Of a stretch of 64,000 nucleotides of DNA, positions 1-9,531 are shown in pieces; within the stretch, counting starts at the first letter, position 1; the number at the start of each line of letters is the position of its first letter. This DNA comes from Candidatus Omnitrophota bacterium (GTDB lineage Bacteria; Omnitrophota; Gorgyraeia; Zapsychrales; Zapsychraceae). The DNA is taken from NCBI GenBank assembly GCA_020632495.1, contig JACKFL010000006.1, positions 744,001-808,000 of the forward strand. Direction: 5' to 3'. A model generated the notes under the pieces. The model was not told the origin of the DNA, searched no databases, and worked only from the letters and a program-made list of their open reading frames with translations. The position numbers and the translations under genes were made by a program.

Positions 1-1
1 A

Positions 2-775
2 CGCGCCAAATCCATATTTTCCTGTCACTGGCTGACCGCCAAACCGCTGTCGCGCTATGTCCGCGCCCTGAACAACCACATTGTGGCCACCTCCGAATTC
101 GTCCAGCGCAAGCTGTTTAAGGAAAAATACTTGCAGGACAAGAAAATGAAGATCATCTACGACGGGATCGACGAGCAGATGTACATGCAGAATTTCGGAA
201 TCAATGCCGAAAACGTTAACCGCGAGAAGCTCGGCTTGCAGCCGGATTCTTTTATCCTCGGAAACACGGGGGCGCTGGTGAAGGAAGAGGACCAGGCTTC
301 GCTGCTCAAGGCGTTTCGCAAGCTGCGCGCCAAGGGAATGAATGCCGAGTTGATCTTTACGGGTGAAGGGCCGCTGCGCAAAGATCTGGAAAAAAAGGCT
401 CAGCTTTACAAGATCGCGGATCACGTGCATTTCCTCTCCGAGCGCCTGTCGCGTGTTGAATTTTTGCAACTCTTCGATGTCCTGGTCCATTGTGCGCATA
501 AAGAGGCCTATCCGTTCACGCTGCTCGAAGCGATGGCCTCCGGGACGCCGGTCATCGCCACCAAGATCGGCGCCAATGCCGAAGTGATTCTCGAGCGCCA
601 GACCGGTTATCTGGTGCCGTGCGGATTTCCGGAACGCATCGATTCGGCTATTATGCGCCTTAACGCGATTAAGACCCTCCCCAAAGAGATGGGCGTCCAG
701 TCCCGTCTCCATGTACAAAAAGACTTCTCCATTTCCTCCATGGCCGCCCGCTACCTTGAACTTTATCATTCCTGA
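2..775 (+). CDS. GT4 glycosyltransferase, 5' end outside window
   Basis: C-terminal part (about 257 residues) of a retaining GT4 glycosyltransferase that moves a sugar from a nucleotide donor at the cytoplasmic face. The frame is open from base 2, so the gene begins upstream. A GTG at 83 lies inside the conserved HIVATSEFVQRKL stretch and is not a plausible start. The C-terminal Rossmann half shows the donor-binding pattern: FTGEGPLRKDLE, HVHFLSER, then HKEAYPFTLLEAMASGTPVIATKIGANAEVI, in which the E of LLEAMA is the usual donor-binding glutamate. The acceptor is unknown. No co-directional neighbour lies close downstream; the next gene has its own promoter. Confidence 0.85.
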   Translation, partial: RAKSIFSCHWLTAKPLSRYVRALNNHIVATSEFVQRKLFKEKYLQDKKMKIIYDGIDEQMYMQNFGINAENVNREKLGLQPDSFILGNTGALVKEEDQASLLKAFRKLRAKGMNAELIFTGEGPLRKDLEKKAQLYKIADHVHFLSERLSRVEFLQLFDVLVHCAHKEAYPFTLLEAMASGTPVIATKIGANAEVILERQTGYLVPCGFPERIDSAIMRLNAIKTLPKEMGVQSRLHVQKDFSISSMAARYLELYHS

Positions 776-875
776 TAAGCCGTCTCAGCGTTAGGCATAT
801 AACATATTACAAGACAATGGTTTATGTCTGAGTGCCTGGCCCGGCACGCACCCGCATGGTTTCAGTAATGATATT

Positions 876-904
876 TTGACCAATTATAGTATTTATACTA
901 TACT
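876..904 (+). promoter_or_regulatory. sigma-70-type promoter with overlapping palindrome
   Basis: A -35 TTGACC at 876-881 and a -10 TATACT at 899-904 are separated by exactly 17 bases, 45 bases before the ATG at 949. A perfect 8+8 inverted repeat, TATAGTAT-TT-ATACTATA (885-902), fills the spacer and runs into the -10. Protein binding there would compete with RNA polymerase, so a repressor operator is plausible. Assignment rests on consensus matching only. Confidence 0.6.
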
Positions 905-948
905 TAAAACGCTTCCCCGATCGCGTTGTTCCCGTTTTGAGGATTTCT

Positions 949-3900
949 ATGCGGCGTATTTTATCGACATTACTGGCCGTTATGTTGGCGGTTCAACAGA
1001 CCGCTCCGGCCTTGGCACAAACTCCTTCGGAGAGCGTAAGCCTCGCCCTGCCTGCGCCCGGCTCTATGGTGCGCCCTTCCGCGGAGTACGATCCTGTCAT
1101 CGTCAAGGGCATCCGCGTCCATCCCGACAATCCGCTCCAGTTTGATTTCATCGTGGACACCGGCTCCGCCGAGTCCGACCCCGACACGCTAAAACCGCAA
1201 GCCGCCACATTGATCAAGTACTTTCTGACCGCCCTCACCGTGCCGGATGACGAGTTGTGGGTGAATCTCTCCCCGTACGAAAAAGACCGCATCATTCCCG
1301 ACAACTTCGGCATCACGGACATGGGCCGAGACCTGCTCGCGCAGGACTATATTCTCAAACAACTGACAGCCTCAATAATGTATCCGGAGGAGAAGCTGGG
1401 CAAGGATTTCTGGGATCGAGTGTACCAGAAATCCCAGCAACTCTTCGGCAACACCGATATCTCCGTGGACACCTTCAACAAGGTGTGGGTAGTCCCGGAG
1501 AAGGCCAAGATCTACCGCAGCGGTGACGTGGCCTTTATCGTGGAGAGCCGGCTGAAGGTGATGATGGAAAAGGATTATCTTGCCCTGGCGAATAACGCGC
1601 TGGAGCATCAGCCCGGGGAACAGGAGGCCGCCCGCGGACGCAGTGAACAAATGCGGGATGTTTCGGAGCAGATGATCAAGGAAGTTCTGATTCCGGTCAT
1701 CGAGGAGGAAGTCAACAAAGGGGAGCATTTTGCCCCGTTGCGTCAAATTTACCATTCGCTGATCCTGGCTACATGGTTCAAACAGAATCTGCGCGAAAGC
1801 TACTTGGCCAAGGTTTATGTCGGGGAAAACAAAGTCAACGGTATCGATATCGACGAGAAGACGGCCAAGGAGCGGATTTACCGGCAGTACCTGGAGGCCT
1901 TCCGGACAGGCGTGTACAATTTTGTGCGGGAGGAATTCGATCCGGACTTGCAGGAAGTCATTCCGCGCAAATATTTCTCAGGCGGGATGCGGTTCGGTGC
2001 GGATATATTCTCGGATGTCCTGGAAGTGGAGGACGTCAACGCGGACCGGGCGGTTCTCGCGGCCCAGGCGGATACGCGGGGCAGTCTGTTGACGCTGCCG
2101 ACCAATATGAATCCGGTCAGACCGGAGGAAGTTTCTCAGCCGTTGCGGGACGCCGCCATTCTCAGTACCACCAGCGCCGTCGATTTGGGTGATTTCATTA
2201 CTTATCGCAAACTGTTTCTGTCAGGGGCCGAACAGGGGCGCAATGCCTTGGCCGCGGTGGGGGAACCGGAACTCTTCCAAACGCTGGTTAACGTCGGAAG
2301 TGACACTCGCGAACCGGCTAAAATCGATTTTCTGATCACCCGCCAGGCGCCGATCCAGCAGTCGGTTTTGGAATTAATCGCTAACGCCGCCGACGCGATC
2401 ACCGGCCGTGCGACCTCGATAGGCCGGTTCGGGGTGGGGGCCCTGCAGATGCTCGCCTTTGTCCTTGATGAGAACAATGCGGCGCTGGCTGCCGGGGCGC
2501 ATGTGGTTGTCGATACCAAGACGGCCGACGGCGCCGCCCGTCAAATCCAATTTTTCAAGGGAGAGGACGGACGTGTGAAGTTCAACATTCTGTCCGGCAC
2601 CCGCACGACCCCGGGAACGGCCGTGCGGATTATTTTTCCCGGCGGACTCGATGCCCCGACCCGCGAACTGATTACCGCTTTCGTTAAGGAGCGGACCAAC
2701 CTCTTCACCAAAATGCCGGTCCTACTGAACGGCAATATGATCAATCCGCTGGACGACCACATATTTTTGAACGGGGACAAGGTCCGTTATGATGTCCCCA
2801 GCGCCGAAGTGCGGGTGCAAATCGGAACGAACCAGATTGTCGTCGAAGACAGCGGATCCGGGATGAGCGACAGCGTCATATTGGACAAGTACCTGATTCC
2901 GCGTCGTGGTGAGAATCAGGATTTCGCGCGGGTCCAGTCGTCTGAGGAGATCGGACGGGAAGTTCATGTGTTTTATAAGGGGCCGCAGTCGGCTGCACAA
3001 CGCTCCAACACGCGGGTGGTGTTCCAGGTGGGCGGGATTAACATTCAGGCCACTGAAATTGAGGGCTACGGACTGCCGCGAGAGATGATCATTCAGTTGC
3101 CCTCGACGACCAAGCTGACGGTATCCCGCGATAAGATCGAGATCGACGAAAGCACACACACCGCGGTGCGGGCCTTGGCCCGTAAGATCGTGGAAGGTCA
3201 GCCGATACACCAGATCGCGCTGATGAACGGATTTATGGAGGCCGTCCAACTGCTGGACGCGGCCAATACGCGCGTCGAAGCCTTGCAGCCGCTGGTCGAC
3301 ACGGCCAAGGAAGTGTTTATCCCCTTCATTATGAAAAGGCAGGGGCTAATTTTACCCAACGATGAACTTTTCCGGCAGATGGATGTGCCCGCCGACACAC
3401 TCTTCTTGCATGAAGAATTGACGTATCGCATTTCCCCGGACCAGATCCCCGGGGCCGAGTCGCTGGAAAAATCGTTCCGTCCCGGCCGTTTCAGCAAGGC
3501 TTATGTGGTGCCGTTCAAGTCCGGCGCGGATGTAACATTTTTGGAGGCCGGACCGTACCTGCTGATCAACCGGGCGGTGTACGAAAAGTACAAGAACCAA
3601 CCGATGCTGCTCAATCTCCGTCTGAATTATTACAGGGGTTACGGCCGGCGGCAATCTCCCCGGGGGACGATTTTGCAGCCGACGGCAGAAGCCGCCGAAC
3701 AGCCGGAGGCCGCCGACGTCCTGCCCATGCTGGAGGAATTTACCGAACTCAGCGCCGTGGTGAGTGCCGGCCAGGCGAGCTGGCTGCAGCGGTACTTCAA
3801 ACAGCGGACGGAACCCACCCTGGCCGAACTTTACGATCAGATACAGCGCGGAGAACGCCGGATTCCCAGTGTTTCGATAAAAGAAATTGAGAGATTTGAG

Positions 3901-6900
3901 GCCTTGTCCCGGCAATTCGGACGGGGTGATACGGACAAAGCCATTCTCAGCAGCGAGGAACGTTGGTGGCAAAACTTCCAGGATCGATTTATCTCCGTGA
4001 ACAAAGAGGTCGACGCGTCCGAGGAGCGAGTGAGGCAACTCTTCGCCCGGCTCAACGCCTTTGTCGCGGCGGTCCCGGAGAATATGCGCGACAGTGTCGA
4101 GTGGCGGTGGATCATTCCCTTGGAGGGGAACTCGGGAGCGCTGTTCGAAAACCTGCTTGAAAATCAGGAACGCATCCTGCCGCCGGATACCGAGTTTCTC
4201 AGTGTGAACGCGGCTTATTTTCTCAACCGGGATCATCCGCAACGGCTGCAACGTTATCTCGGGAATTTGTTGCTGGGCGGAGGTCTGGTGGAACAGACAT
4301 CCGACACGGACTTTCACCGCGTATTGTCACAGCTGGACGAAATGGGACTGGAGGCCGTGGACGCCGAGGTAGTGGAGACCGTGGGACAAATTTTCCGGAA
4401 CCGGAATTTGGAGAGTATGGAGGAGGCCTTTGCGGCTATCAACGAGGCAGTGCCGTTTGTATCAGGAGACGGGATCAAACGGGTGATTTCCCGTTGGTTG
4501 CGGATCTACGACCAAGACCCGAAGGCCGCGCAGTCCTTTGCCGACCGTCTGGGACAAGTTTACGCGACGCAGGAGGATCTCGGTCCCGCCGTGACGAACT
4601 TTCAGTTGGCCCGGACGACGCAGTTCAGCGCGGCGAAGGTAACACCGGACGGCAAACGTCTGATCAGTATCGACGGCGACACGATGACAGTTTCCGATCC
4701 GGCTACCGGACGTCCGCTGCTGAGCGTGAGCGATCGCCGTTTGGCCACGGTGAGATCTCCGGACCAAATGGAGATCGCACCCGGAGGACAATACCTGTAC
4801 ACGACCGTGCGCGGGACAGGGATCGTAAAATGGAACCTGGCGGACGGGACCGTCGCGACCGAGTTTGAAAATTCTCAGATCGTGCTGTCGATGAAGGCCA
4901 ATCCAAGCGGAAATATCCTGGTGACGCATACGTTTGACGGCGCGGTCCGTCTGTGGGATGCGCGCACCGGTAATTTGCTGAACGTCCTCGTTGCCGACAC
5001 GGGCCGTAAGGCTGATATTGTGTTCGCGCAGGCGAATGCGGATCATGAGGAACAAATTTTTGTGATGACCGCGGATACGTCCATCTGGCAATTCGACTTG
5101 AGCGGCAGCACGCTGAACCGCATCTCCGGGACGCGGGAAAGGCTGTTGCCGATGTCCTGGCAGTTGCTGACCACGCCCGACGGGAGGTTCGCCATTCGGA
5201 TCGGTGAGGAGGTCACGGTCTTGCCGCTGTTTGCCGGCGGTGAGATCAGGCGCATGCAGGGTTGGGGTAGTTCCCGGAATGTGGCCACACTTACGCCAGA
5301 CGGCAAACGACTTGTTTTGCCAATGACCGATATCCTGGCACGCACTCATGAAATCGGCGTTTTTGATATCGCGACCCTGGATGCCGTGGATGTTTACGAA
5401 GGGCACACGGACTCCGTGGATTATTTGGGGGTGGCGGGAGACGGACGGCAGCTGGTCTCCCTCGGCAGCGACAACAAAATCAAGATCTGGAATCTGCGGC
5501 CGCCTGAAGGTGAGGATGCCGGATTTGAGGCGACCGATAAGCCGGAGCAGGTCCTTGATCTCGCCGACCAGCGGGCCCAAACCACGTTTGTCGGTCCGAA
5601 GGGGGAATGGATCATCACCGCCTCTCATTCGGAAGACGAGGACGCGGATCTGCTGCATGTGTACCGGCCGATGGACCTGGTTCAGCCCTTGACCGAGCTG
5701 TTGGCGGAACGTGACGGACAGCAAAACTATTTGGGCAGCGCGGACAATGATCACATCGCCACGGCCGACTCGGATGGGGCGATCCGGATTCGTAATGTGC
5801 GGACCGGAGAAATCAGCGCCATGATCCACGGTTCGGAAATCGAGGTGTCCAACATCAGAAGCGTTAAGTTTATCGAAGACACGATCGTGATTCACTCCAA
5901 AGACAATACTCTGGAAGTATGGGACCGGAATACGTCCCTGTTGCGCCACAGTGTGGGGCCGGAATTGATGCAGTATTCTGGAGACGGCAAATACTATATC
6001 GAAGCGGGCGCCGATATCGTGCTGCGCTCGACGCATGACCGGCGTGCCCGGTCTCGGTTCAGCGCCGAGCAAATCCCGCGTTTTCTGACCGACGCCGGCG
6101 GCAAAACTCTGGTGTTTGTCACCGACCGCGGCACGCGGGACACGGTCATCCTGGACGTCGATGGTAATGCAGGTTCCTATGTCATCCCGGCGGAGATAAG
6201 CGTCAACGATAATTTCCGTTTGTCCAGCGACGGTCGGTTTATGATGCTGCCGTCACGGATGAATGTGTCGCGCTGGGAGATTTGGGATCTTAAGGAAAGA
6301 CGTCAGGTCAAACTCCTTGATGGGGTGCTGCGTGCCGAGATCCTGCCCAATGTGCCCGTCGCTGTCGTAGAACGGTCGGCGAAACCGCATGTCCAGGTGG
6401 TGGACCTTGAGACGGGGATCGCGGAGAACGATTTTGATACCGGACCGCCATTGATGGAAGAAATGCGCCCTGTTTTTCCCTGGCGGGTCAGCAACGACGG
6501 ACGTTTTCTCCTCTACACCACCACGGACATGACGACACAAGTTTGGGACCTGTTTGAAAACCGTCTGGCACACACCGTTGAAGACGGCCACTGGGCGATC
6601 AAGATCAGTCCGGACAACAAGTACATAATTATGGTGAACACCGCAATGGACCAGCTCAGCATCCGTGACATCGCGACAGGCGAGATCATCCATGAATGGC
6701 AGCCGCACGACGGCACTATGGAGGCCTTTGACATCACGGCGGCCGAAGGGTTGATTTCCACGACCGGATCCGACGGAGTGATGCGCATCTGGGATATGGA
6801 GGATCTCATCAATCCCACCGAGCGGCGCACCGGATTCGCCGCCCTGAATCCGCGGGACCGGCTGGAAGGTCTGCCGGGGCTGCTGCGCGCCGTCGTGCGA

Positions 6901-9339
6901 TTCCTGAGAGAGGAAGACGTCACGCTTCTTGAGGAAGAGGAGGCCACCCCCCGTAATCCTGACTGGCGGGTGACCGACCGCTTAAACGAGCCGGTGTCAT
7001 TGGCCCTGCTCAACAATTTGTACGAAACTTTCTCGCGGACGATTCAGGATAATCCCGACATCGGGTTCACCGATTTCTTGGCCATGGTGGAACAATTGCG
7101 CGGACGGAATCTGGAAGATTATGTCGGCATTATCCGCTCCGCGATTGAGGGGCAGGACAAAACCCAGCGGGCCTGGGTACGGGAGATTGCCGTCCAGAAC
7201 GCCCGTGACGCCACCCGGCGGGCCCGGGAGGAAAACACGCTGGCCGTCACCGACGGGGATATTGAGATCCGAAATTTTATGGAGGGAAATGACTGGGTGT
7301 TCGCTGTGCGGGACCGCGGGACCGGGATGAATCTGTTCCATTTGATCCGCTATTTCTTCCCGCTGGACCAGTCATCCAAGGATTATCTCACGGACACCGG
7401 CAATCTCGGGCAGGGTAACTACACGCTGTTTGCCGATTTTGACCGGGTATTTATCCGCACCTCCACGGGTGACGGCGTTATCCACGAACTCCAGATCGTC
7501 CCGGACGCGCGCCGCGGTCCGGTCATCGAAAGTTGGGAAGTTTTAAGCGGCGTCGAGCGGGGAACGGAAATCCGGCGGATCAAGAACAATCAAAAGAGTG
7601 ATCCCCAGCTGGAAAGTCTTTTTATCCAGGAAGCACTGCAACGCTTTGCCGGCGGGATCACGTCGCCTGAACAGCGTGCCAACCGCGATGAAGCGCCGAA
7701 TGTGCGCGATGTCCGTATCAATTACAACGGCGAAACGTTTACCGATGAAATTGATACCGTGGCCGTCACCAGTATGGGCGAGCGCTGGGGGGAAGTCAGT
7801 GTCGGCCGCGCCGATGAACGCTTTAAAAAGCGCGTCATGCAGGACGGCATCTTCATCAAGGAGCCGGACCAAAAGGAATTGCGTTTTGTTCCGACGTGGT
7901 TGTTGGCGGCCTTTGAACGCCGCGGGGGCCTGCATATTGCCCTGCCGCGCAGCATCCAGTTGAACATACCCCGGACCGGGTACTCACAAGAGCACAAATT
8001 TATGAAGGAGCTGCAGCTGACGGTCCTGCATAACATACTCAAGACGGTCCTGCGAGACTATGTCGACGATGGCCGGAAGATCCCCGGGATGCCGGCCGAT
8101 TATTTTGATAACTTCCGTAAGATCGAGCGCGAGGATGCGCAGATCCTGGTCCGCAAAATGTACACCGGACGCTACGGGGAGATTGACGAACAGGTTTTGG
8201 CCGAATACCTTGAGACACCCACGCGGTTGTTCGCGTTACTGTCCTATCTGCCGTTTGAGTCCGACGCCTACAGCGGAGAAATGACTTTGCATGAAATCCG
8301 CGAACGGTTTATCGAGCGCAGCCAGATACGCGCCCGGACGGCGGGAGCGGTTCAGATCGATGAACGGACCCGGCTCAAATCCGATTTCAAACCGCGCGGC
8401 GAGTTTGCCGCCGACCTGGAAGAATCGATCGGCAACCTTTCGGATTACGCTGAAGGGATCACCGGGGGCCGTTTGCAAGGATTTGTCTCCGCAGCGCAGT
8501 CCCAGCGTCTCGACCCGGCCGAATCGTGGGCTCGACTCCCGGCGGGCAGCCGGCTCTTTTTGGACTATCTTATCCGTCGCTTTCTGCAACCCGTCGTTGG
8601 AGAAGACATGCCCGCTGTTGAGTTTTACAACCGGCTGGACAATGCGTCGGCCACGTCCGGCGTCGCAGGCATAAGGTGGAATCTCGCCTATAACGAGCGC
8701 GTGTTTGCCCAGTTGCTTGCGTTGCGGAACAATCCCGAGCAACTGGAGGTCTTTCTGTCGAGTACTGAAGCCGGAAACGAGCTGTGGAACTTTCTGGAAA
8801 CACTGTTCCATGAATCCCAGCATTTGCCGCAGTTTGAGGAACCGGGCGATCACACCCATCATGATGACACGGACATTGAAGGTCTGGATCCGCGTAATGA
8901 TCAGCGTTTCGGTATTCGCATGGGCCGTGCGATCGACGCCTTTCTGACCGGTTTGACCGGTGATTTCACGGCCGAATTCACTCGTTCGACGGAGGAGATG
9001 GAGGTCTTCATCCGCGAGGTCGATACCGCAGCCCGTCAGCGAAAACAACAGCCGGGATCGGATTCCGCCGTATTAAGTCAACCTTCCCGGGAGGTCGGGG
9101 GTATCGATCTGAACCCCAACCGTATCGATCTGGAAGTGAGCGGTGATAACGGCGTTACGGCCATTCCGCTGGATACGACCACGCTTGATTCCATTCCCGT
9201 GGAAGGGTTTTACCCGGTCATCCTCAACGTGCTGCCGACCAATCTCCCGCTGCTGCTCGGTGCCAATACCGAATTGCCGGAAGACGATTCAGAGCCCCAG
9301 CTGATCAGTGCCTTACGAGAAGAAGACACGCTTCTTTAG
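949..9339 (+). CDS. giant exported protein: two GHKL ATPase modules, WD40 propeller, HExxH motif
   Basis: 2796 residues. ATG 949 is chosen because GAGG lies 7 bases upstream and the protein then opens with a signal peptide (RR, hydrophobic core, cleavage near ALA-QTP). Residues about 30-360 form a conserved alpha-rich module. First Hsp90-like GHKL region: ELIANAADA at 475, IGRFGVGAL at 491, a PGT motif near 555, DSGSGM at 634. Residues about 1224-1957 are WD40-type repeats (RLWDARTG, KIWNLRPP, QVWDLFEN, RIWDMEDL), enough for about two propellers. Second GHKL module in canonical order: EIAVQNARDA at 2079, DRGTGM at 2122, GNLGQGNYTLF near 2152. HESQH lies at 2621, followed by a His/Asp-rich stretch. 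The end carries a GGIDLNPNRIDLEV...LPLLLG module and terminates in SALREEDTLL. Function is unknown. ATPase folds behind a signal peptide are unexpected, so peptide binding without ATP is possible. Confidence 0.9.
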   Translation: MRRILSTLLAVMLAVQQTAPALAQTPSESVSLALPAPGSMVRPSAEYDPVIVKGIRVHPDNPLQFDFIVDTGSAESDPDTLKPQAATLIKYFLTALTVPDDELWVNLSPYEKDRIIPDNFGITDMGRDLLAQDYILKQLTASIMYPEEKLGKDFWDRVYQKSQQLFGNTDISVDTFNKVWVVPEKAKIYRSGDVAFIVESRLKVMMEKDYLALANNALEHQPGEQEAARGRSEQMRDVSEQMIKEVLIPVIEEEVNKGEHFAPLRQIYHSLILATWFKQNLRESYLAKVYVGENKVNGIDIDEKTAKERIYRQYLEAFRTGVYNFVREEFDPDLQEVIPRKYFSGGMRFGADIFSDVLEVEDVNADRAVLAAQADTRGSLLTLPTNMNPVRPEEVSQPLRDAAILSTTSAVDLGDFITYRKLFLSGAEQGRNALAAVGEPELFQTLVNVGSDTREPAKIDFLITRQAPIQQSVLELIANAADAITGRATSIGRFGVGALQMLAFVLDENNAALAAGAHVVVDTKTADGAARQIQFFKGEDGRVKFNILSGTRTTPGTAVRIIFPGGLDAPTRELITAFVKERTNLFTKMPVLLNGNMINPLDDHIFLNGDKVRYDVPSAEVRVQIGTNQIVVEDSGSGMSDSVILDKYLIPRRGENQDFARVQSSEEIGREVHVFYKGPQSAAQRSNTRVVFQVGGINIQATEIEGYGLPREMIIQLPSTTKLTVSRDKIEIDESTHTAVRALARKIVEGQPIHQIALMNGFMEAVQLLDAANTRVEALQPLVDTAKEVFIPFIMKRQGLILPNDELFRQMDVPADTLFLHEELTYRISPDQIPGAESLEKSFRPGRFSKAYVVPFKSGADVTFLEAGPYLLINRAVYEKYKNQPMLLNLRLNYYRGYGRRQSPRGTILQPTAEAAEQPEAADVLPMLEEFTELSAVVSAGQASWLQRYFKQRTEPTLAELYDQIQRGERRIPSVSIKEIERFEALSRQFGRGDTDKAILSSEERWWQNFQDRFISVNKEVDASEERVRQLFARLNAFVAAVPENMRDSVEWRWIIPLEGNSGALFENLLENQERILPPDTEFLSVNAAYFLNRDHPQRLQRYLGNLLLGGGLVEQTSDTDFHRVLSQLDEMGLEAVDAEVVETVGQIFRNRNLESMEEAFAAINEAVPFVSGDGIKRVISRWLRIYDQDPKAAQSFADRLGQVYATQEDLGPAVTNFQLARTTQFSAAKVTPDGKRLISIDGDTMTVSDPATGRPLLSVSDRRLATVRSPDQMEIAPGGQYLYTTVRGTGIVKWNLADGTVATEFENSQIVLSMKANPSGNILVTHTFDGAVRLWDARTGNLLNVLVADTGRKADIVFAQANADHEEQIFVMTADTSIWQFDLSGSTLNRISGTRERLLPMSWQLLTTPDGRFAIRIGEEVTVLPLFAGGEIRRMQGWGSSRNVATLTPDGKRLVLPMTDILARTHEIGVFDIATLDAVDVYEGHTDSVDYLGVAGDGRQLVSLGSDNKIKIWNLRPPEGEDAGFEATDKPEQVLDLADQRAQTTFVGPKGEWIITASHSEDEDADLLHVYRPMDLVQPLTELLAERDGQQNYLGSADNDHIATADSDGAIRIRNVRTGEISAMIHGSEIEVSNIRSVKFIEDTIVIHSKDNTLEVWDRNTSLLRHSVGPELMQYSGDGKYYIEAGADIVLRSTHDRRARSRFSAEQIPRFLTDAGGKTLVFVTDRGTRDTVILDVDGNAGSYVIPAEISVNDNFRLSSDGRFMMLPSRMNVSRWEIWDLKERRQVKLLDGVLRAEILPNVPVAVVERSAKPHVQVVDLETGIAENDFDTGPPLMEEMRPVFPWRVSNDGRFLLYTTTDMTTQVWDLFENRLAHTVEDGHWAIKISPDNKYIIMVNTAMDQLSIRDIATGEIIHEWQPHDGTMEAFDITAAEGLISTTGSDGVMRIWDMEDLINPTERRTGFAALNPRDRLEGLPGLLRAVVRFLREEDVTLLEEEEATPRNPDWRVTDRLNEPVSLALLNNLYETFSRTIQDNPDIGFTDFLAMVEQLRGRNLEDYVGIIRSAIEGQDKTQRAWVREIAVQNARDATRRAREENTLAVTDGDIEIRNFMEGNDWVFAVRDRGTGMNLFHLIRYFFPLDQSSKDYLTDTGNLGQGNYTLFADFDRVFIRTSTGDGVIHELQIVPDARRGPVIESWEVLSGVERGTEIRRIKNNQKSDPQLESLFIQEALQRFAGGITSPEQRANRDEAPNVRDVRINYNGETFTDEIDTVAVTSMGERWGEVSVGRADERFKKRVMQDGIFIKEPDQKELRFVPTWLLAAFERRGGLHIALPRSIQLNIPRTGYSQEHKFMKELQLTVLHNILKTVLRDYVDDGRKIPGMPADYFDNFRKIEREDAQILVRKMYTGRYGEIDEQVLAEYLETPTRLFALLSYLPFESDAYSGEMTLHEIRERFIERSQIRARTAGAVQIDERTRLKSDFKPRGEFAADLEESIGNLSDYAEGITGGRLQGFVSAAQSQRLDPAESWARLPAGSRLFLDYLIRRFLQPVVGEDMPAVEFYNRLDNASATSGVAGIRWNLAYNERVFAQLLALRNNPEQLEVFLSSTEAGNELWNFLETLFHESQHLPQFEEPGDHTHHDDTDIEGLDPRNDQRFGIRMGRAIDAFLTGLTGDFTAEFTRSTEEMEVFIREVDTAARQRKQQPGSDSAVLSQPSREVGGIDLNPNRIDLEVSGDNGVTAIPLDTTTLDSIPVEGFYPVILNVLPTNLPLLLGANTELPEDDSEPQLISALREEDTLL

Positions 9340-9420
9340 TTCACATCATAAAGTTATTAATTACAGCATCTTAAGAATATCTATGTTTCGCGAATACATT
9401 CGCGGCACACTGCATCCCGT

Positions 9421-9486
9421 ATGACTTTATCGGCCCGAAACCGCAATTTAATGAGTGCAATACGGGAAGAAGATGTTATGCTTTAA
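9421..9486 (+). other. tail-like micro-ORF, possible remnant of a giant-protein gene
   Basis: A 21-codon frame starting at ATG 9421 ends in SAIREEDVML-stop, close to the SALREEDTLL-stop that ends the giant protein 82 bases upstream. I see no ribosome-binding site, so this is more likely the 3' remnant of a second gene of that family than a functional peptide. A perfect CGCGAAT/ATTCGCG palindrome (9389-9404) lies just before it. The rest of 9340-9531 shows nothing recognisable. Confidence 0.4.
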
Positions 9487-9531
9487 GAGGTCCGCGAGGG
9501 CCCATTTTCCGTGTCAAAAAGGAGTATTGCT

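Noticed and set aside
4462..6072. 536-codon open frame on the minus strand inside the giant gene
   Set aside because: It is a shadow of the WD40 region. The protein is His/Arg/Gln-rich with no domain, signal or ribosome-binding site; the plus strand reads clear motifs.
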